A stretch of DNA of 43,088 nucleotides, taken from Bacteroidaceae bacterium. GTDB lineage: Bacteria > Bacteroidota > Bacteroidia > Bacteroidales > Bacteroidaceae. The stretch is taken from positions 1-43,088 of the forward strand of contig JAKSIV010000019.1 of assembly GCA_024398635.1 (NCBI GenBank). The letters are read 5' to 3'. A model generated the notes under the pieces. The model was not told the origin of the DNA and made no database searches. It was given only the letters and a program-made list of their open reading frames with translations. Of this stretch, positions 40,653 through 43,088 are shown piece by piece (position 1 is the stretch's first letter; the number at the start of each line of letters is the position of its first letter). A program made the translations under genes and the position numbers.

Positions 40653-42010
40653 CGTACCTGTATGAGGCCGCTCACAGTGACATTTATCTGGGAATCTTCG
40701 GCAAGGAGTACGGCTATGAGGATGCAGAGGGGATTTCACCCACGGAAAGGGAGTATGATACTGCTGTCGAAAACAGCAAACATCGGCTTATTTTTGTAAA
40801 ACGTACCGCAGACAGGGAGCCCAAAGAAACTGCATTCATCAGAAAAGTCGAAAGCCAGATTGTCAGAAAATCATTCTCCGATTATGATGAATTGAGGGCT
40901 AATGTCTATGCCGCCCTGGTCCGTTTTCTTGAAGAAAAAGAATACCTGCGTCTGCTGCCGTGGGATGCAACGATGAGCAATGACGCCACCATCGCTGAAC
41001 TTGACGAAAAGAAGATTTCAGACTTTGTCGCTCTTGCCAGAACAAAGCGTGGATTCAAACTGGACTATACCGGAGACAATACTCTGGAGATTCTGATTGC
41101 GCTCAACCTTGCCACAGAAGCAGGCAGAATCACCAACGCTGCATTGTTGCTGTTTGCAAAGAATCCGCAGCGGTATTTCGTCAGCAGCGTGGTGAAGTGC
41201 ATGGTCTTCCCGACTGACATCATGACAAAGCCTATACTCTCGCATCAGGTCTATCAAGGCACTCTCTTCGAACTGGTTGATGCGGCAAAGGGATTTGTCA
41301 TGCAGCATATCGATGCGAAAGTCGGCACCAGGAAAAACAGCAATTCAGTCGATATTGAATACGAGATACCCATTGAGGCTGTAGCTGAGGCTATTGTGAA
41401 CGCCTGTGTCCACCGCTCATACGAGAGCACCGGATCCGTGCAGGTAATGCTCTTCAAAGACAGACTCGAAGTTTGGAATCCGGGCACTCTTCCTTATGGT
41501 ATGACTACCGCCAAACTGAAACAGCTGCACTCCTCCGTTCCCGTGAACCCGATTCTCGCAGTCCCTGCTTTTCTGGCCGGATATATAGAGCACTCCGGAA
41601 CCGGCACTACTGATATCGTCAACTACTGCAAAAAGGCAGGATTGAGAGAACCGGAATTCATTCAGGACGAAGATTTCAGAGTGATAATCTGGAGGAAAGG
41701 CACAAAAATGGATGAACCCCAATTGGGTCCTGATGCTGAACGTGTTATAAAATCCGATGCTCAAGATGAACCCCAGATTGAACCCCAGATTGAACCCCAG
41801 AATGGGCCCGATAAAACAACGTACCAGAGGTGCCGTGTTCTGCTGGAGACCATCATTTCAAAACCGTATCTGACGAAAGAAGATCTTGGCAAACAACTGG
41901 GCGTTTCGGAGTCCACAATCAAAAGGGATATCGATAAGCTTCGCAAAACTTACCGTATTACGTGGATTGGACCTACCATCGGAGGCCGATGGGAAGTCGA
42001 GCACAAGTAA
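40493..42010 (+). CDS. DUF4062 / divergent ATPase / winged-helix protein
   Basis: 505 residues. Residues 1-110 are DUF4062: RIFISSVQKEFSEERKALVK, then SDIYLGIFGKEYGYED, GISPTEREYD and RLIFVK. DUF4062 is structurally TIR-like and occurs in defence proteins. An ATPase-like part (about 160-400) carries EAIVNACVHRSYESTG and EHSGTGTTDIVNYCKKAG. The hinge holds three 12-base repeats (EPQI). The winged helix reads LGVSESTIKRDIDKLRKTYRI. It thus has the same ATPase plus winged-helix chassis as the genes at 462 and 5361, with a different sensor domain in place of AlbA_2. It sits alone after fcl and has no evident role in polysaccharide synthesis. Confidence 0.8.
   Translation: MAAIRIFISSVQKEFSEERKALVKYIREDVLLCKFFQPFIFEELPAINLSAPEAYLYEAAHSDIYLGIFGKEYGYEDAEGISPTEREYDTAVENSKHRLIFVKRTADREPKETAFIRKVESQIVRKSFSDYDELRANVYAALVRFLEEKEYLRLLPWDATMSNDATIAELDEKKISDFVALARTKRGFKLDYTGDNTLEILIALNLATEAGRITNAALLLFAKNPQRYFVSSVVKCMVFPTDIMTKPILSHQVYQGTLFELVDAAKGFVMQHIDAKVGTRKNSNSVDIEYEIPIEAVAEAIVNACVHRSYESTGSVQVMLFKDRLEVWNPGTLPYGMTTAKLKQLHSSVPVNPILAVPAFLAGYIEHSGTGTTDIVNYCKKAGLREPEFIQDEDFRVIIWRKGTKMDEPQLGPDAERVIKSDAQDEPQIEPQIEPQNGPDKTTYQRCRVLLETIISKPYLTKEDLGKQLGVSESTIKRDIDKLRKTYRITWIGPTIGGRWEVEHK
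41768..41803 (+). repeat. 12-base tandem repeats encoding EPQI
   Basis: GAACCCCAGATT at 41768-41779 and 41780-41791, and the variant ...GAAT at 41792-41803. They are in-frame in the hinge between ATPase and winged helix. Confidence 0.9.
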
Positions 42011-42021
42011 AGACGATTGAA

Positions 42022-42194
42022 TCCCGCAGAAATAATGGCAGCGATAAGGATATTCATCAGCAGCGTGCAGAAGGAGTTTTCCGAGGAAAGGAAGGCTCTG
42101 GCCAAGTATATACGGGAGGATGCTTTGCTCCGCAGGTTCTTTGAACCGTTCATATTTGAAGAGCTGCCGGCAATAAATCTGTCGGCCCCTGAGA
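42022..42194 (+). repeat. Direct repeat of the DUF4062 gene start, copy 2
   Basis: The first 80 bases (42022-42101) are identical to 40480-40559. Similarity declines over the next 90 bases and ends where RmlC-coding sequence begins. Confidence 0.9.
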
Positions 42195-42349
42195 GCGAGG
42201 GCGCCATCGCCTGGAACGATCCCGCATTTGGCATAGACTGGCAGATTCCGGCATCGGACGTAATCTTATCGGAAAAGGACAAGCACCATCCTTTGCTGGC
42301 TGACTGCAAAGATCTGTTTGACTATAGCTTGGACTATTACGCAGAATAA
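42035..42349 (+). pseudogene. Chimera: DUF4062 N-terminus joined to the RmlC C-terminus
   Basis: 104 residues in one open frame. Residues 1-53 copy the start of the DUF4062 protein upstream (MAAIRIFISSVQKEFSEERK... to NLSAPE). Directly after comes AIAWNDPAFGIDWQIP...ILSEKDKHHPLL, the C-terminal 50 residues of RmlC, close to but not the same as the intact rmlC at 28983. Neither domain is complete, so it is probably inactive, although the reading frame is clean across the junction. It implies that a second rmlC once ended the locus and was overwritten by a DUF4062 segment. Confidence 0.85.
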
Positions 42350-42363
42350 AAGACCTATTAACT

Positions 42364-42522
42364 ATGAGAAAGAACTACAATCAACAGGAAACACAACAAA
42401 AGTGTCACCAGGTGTCAGAACCTGTATTATCACCCAGGCTGGATGATGCTGAAACCATGAGCATTGAAGATGCACGTGCAATGACTCTGGCTGCAGTAAG
42501 AGAAGAGTACGCACAGTTATGA
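42364..42522 (+). CDS. Small antitoxin of a RelE/ParE-like module
   Basis: 52 residues in a short frame beginning MRKNYNQQETQQK and ending SIEDARAMTLAAVREEYAQL. The ending (IED/EEAR..TL.AVREEYA) is typical of small Bacteroidetes antitoxins paired with RelE-like toxins. Its stop overlaps the next ATG as ATGA (42519-42522), so antitoxin and toxin are coupled. The family comes from pattern recall and context. Confidence 0.6.
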   Translation: MRKNYNQQETQQKCHQVSEPVLSPRLDDAETMSIEDARAMTLAAVREEYAQL

Positions 42523-42785
42523 CGTATATCATAAAAAAACGTTGCGCCAGGAAGATAACCTCATTTTACCGCAATGTTTCAAAAAAGTACAAGCATACTT
42601 ATTCTCTGGAACTCATGGAGCAAAATGTGAATGAAGCCTATGATTCCATGTATCAAATAGAACGTACGCTATTAAGAAGAGAACCCACTTTAGAACGTTG
42701 GAAAGGCTACAATATGGCTAACACCGATAAGTGGTATTATGCCGTCATCACGTGCAACGCGAGAGCAAGCCATAAAGCAGGTTGA
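42519..42785 (+). pseudogene. Truncated RelE/ParE-like toxin
   Basis: The 88-codon frame has the expected start (TYIIKKRCARKITSFYRNVS), SLELMEQNVNEAYDSMYQIE and RWKGYNMANTDKWYYA, the conserved core of a Bacteroidetes RelE/ParE-like family. It then drifts into CNARASHKAG and stops. Relatives run on with a strand and an acidic D..H motif. In the next frame a sequence VEMLEAAHSG (about 42780-42810) could be that lost end, so a frameshift near 42740 is likely. The toxin is probably inactive. Confidence 0.55.
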
Positions 42786-42864
42786 AATGCTTGAGGCCGC
42801 GCATAGCGGTCTTATTCTGGTGTGTTGATGGAACAGCAAGGCCGATAAGCGCTTATTATTAGGT
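42786..42864. other. Short gap, possible toxin 3' end in another frame
   Basis: It holds the frame-shifted VEMLEAAHSG segment and a stop. No other structure was seen before the palindrome. Confidence 0.3.
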
Positions 42865-42883
42865 GGGGTACAATTTGTACCCC
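42865..42883. promoter_or_regulatory. Perfect palindrome GGGGTACA-ATT-TGTACCCC
   Basis: Nineteen bases with 8-bp arms and a 3-base centre, the same design as the YefM/YoeB operator at 14124-14140 (GTAC-containing arms around a 3-base centre). It sits 8 bases before the ATG at 42891. It is probably an operator for the following small gene or a gene beyond the window. Confidence 0.6.
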
Positions 42884-42890
42884 TACTCAA

Positions 42891-43022
42891 ATGTTAGCAA
42901 GTATTATGGTTGTTGATAATAACTTAGACAAAATGTTAAAGCGAAATATAACACCCGAGGAGTTGTATTCCGTGATTGTGGACGATGTGAAGGCAATTTA
43001 TGCAGACTGCTCAAATGAATAG
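42891..43022 (+). CDS. Short ORF behind the palindrome
   Basis: 43 codons from ATG 42891 (MLASIMVVDNNLDKMLKRNI), or 38 from ATG 42906, ending DVKAIYADCSNE. It shows no recognised motif. Its position 8 bases after a strong palindrome suggests an autoregulated small antitoxin-like or regulator gene whose partner would lie past 43088. It could also be spurious. Confidence 0.35.
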   Translation: MLASIMVVDNNLDKMLKRNITPEELYSVIVDDVKAIYADCSNE

Positions 43023-43088
43023 CTAAGTAAACATTAAAAAATAACTTGAACTATTTTATGCCGGTTTGACAAGATAATTCCACTTGGG

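Overview
The window looks like a chromosome segment of a gut or rumen Bacteroidales (Bacteroides/Prevotella-like). The evidence is the gene content (SLBB polysaccharide exporter, C-terminal tails ending in GxYIxNGKK, BlaR1-like M56 peptidase, TrpB2) and the repeated occurrence of the Bacteroidetes -7 box TAnnTTTG just upstream of start codons. No tRNA, rRNA, CRISPR array or transposase was seen.

Layout. (1) 165-6902: a tight five-gene operon. It encodes a small XRE regulator with a palindromic operator, an AlbA_2/ATPase/winged-helix protein, a GIY-YIG nuclease-like protein, an 807-aa restriction-modification fusion, and a second AlbA_2/ATPase/winged-helix protein. This is the best candidate here for a poorly described defence system. 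(2) 6903-9606: decayed DNA, a Fic-type N-terminal remnant and an intact hipBA pair. (3) 9607-15036: two nearly identical 154-bp promoter modules, each feeding a different structured, terminated RNA. Between them lie a BlaI/BlaR1-like pair and a YefM/YoeB pair with a visible operator. (4) 15110-20102: two secreted tyrosine-phosphatase-like proteins flanking a lipoprotein, sharing a 583-bp identical 3' block. (5) 20131-24516, minus strand: a FabZ hotdog remnant, trpB2 under a classical attenuator (17-aa leader peptide with three consecutive Trp codons), and a CotH-kinase lipoprotein. (6) 24675-42349: a surface-polysaccharide locus with two membrane CapD/WbpM-type dehydratases, rmlB, rmlA, rmlC, rmlD, gmd, fcl, an SLBB exporter and a Wzz-type protein. 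It is heavily rearranged, with 5' remnants of rmlD and wecB and a DUF4062::rmlC chimera. There are no glycosyltransferases, flippase or polymerase in the window, so those must lie outside. (7) 42364-43088: an antitoxin, a broken RelE/ParE-like toxin, a strong palindrome and a short ORF.

How the genes work together. The polysaccharide genes would supply dTDP-L-rhamnose, GDP-L-fucose and a UDP-linked deoxyamino sugar precursor for an exported polymer. One dehydratase gene (35108) sits directly behind a 19-codon upstream ORF that contains an 11-G tract. By reading frame alone, G11 ends the upstream ORF on the dehydratase start (ATGA), G12 fuses the two, and G10 stops early, so this is a strong candidate for phase variation. 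In-frame simple repeats also expand loops of rmlB and gmd and the hinges of three ATPase/winged-helix regulators. Slippage-generated variation therefore recurs through the window.
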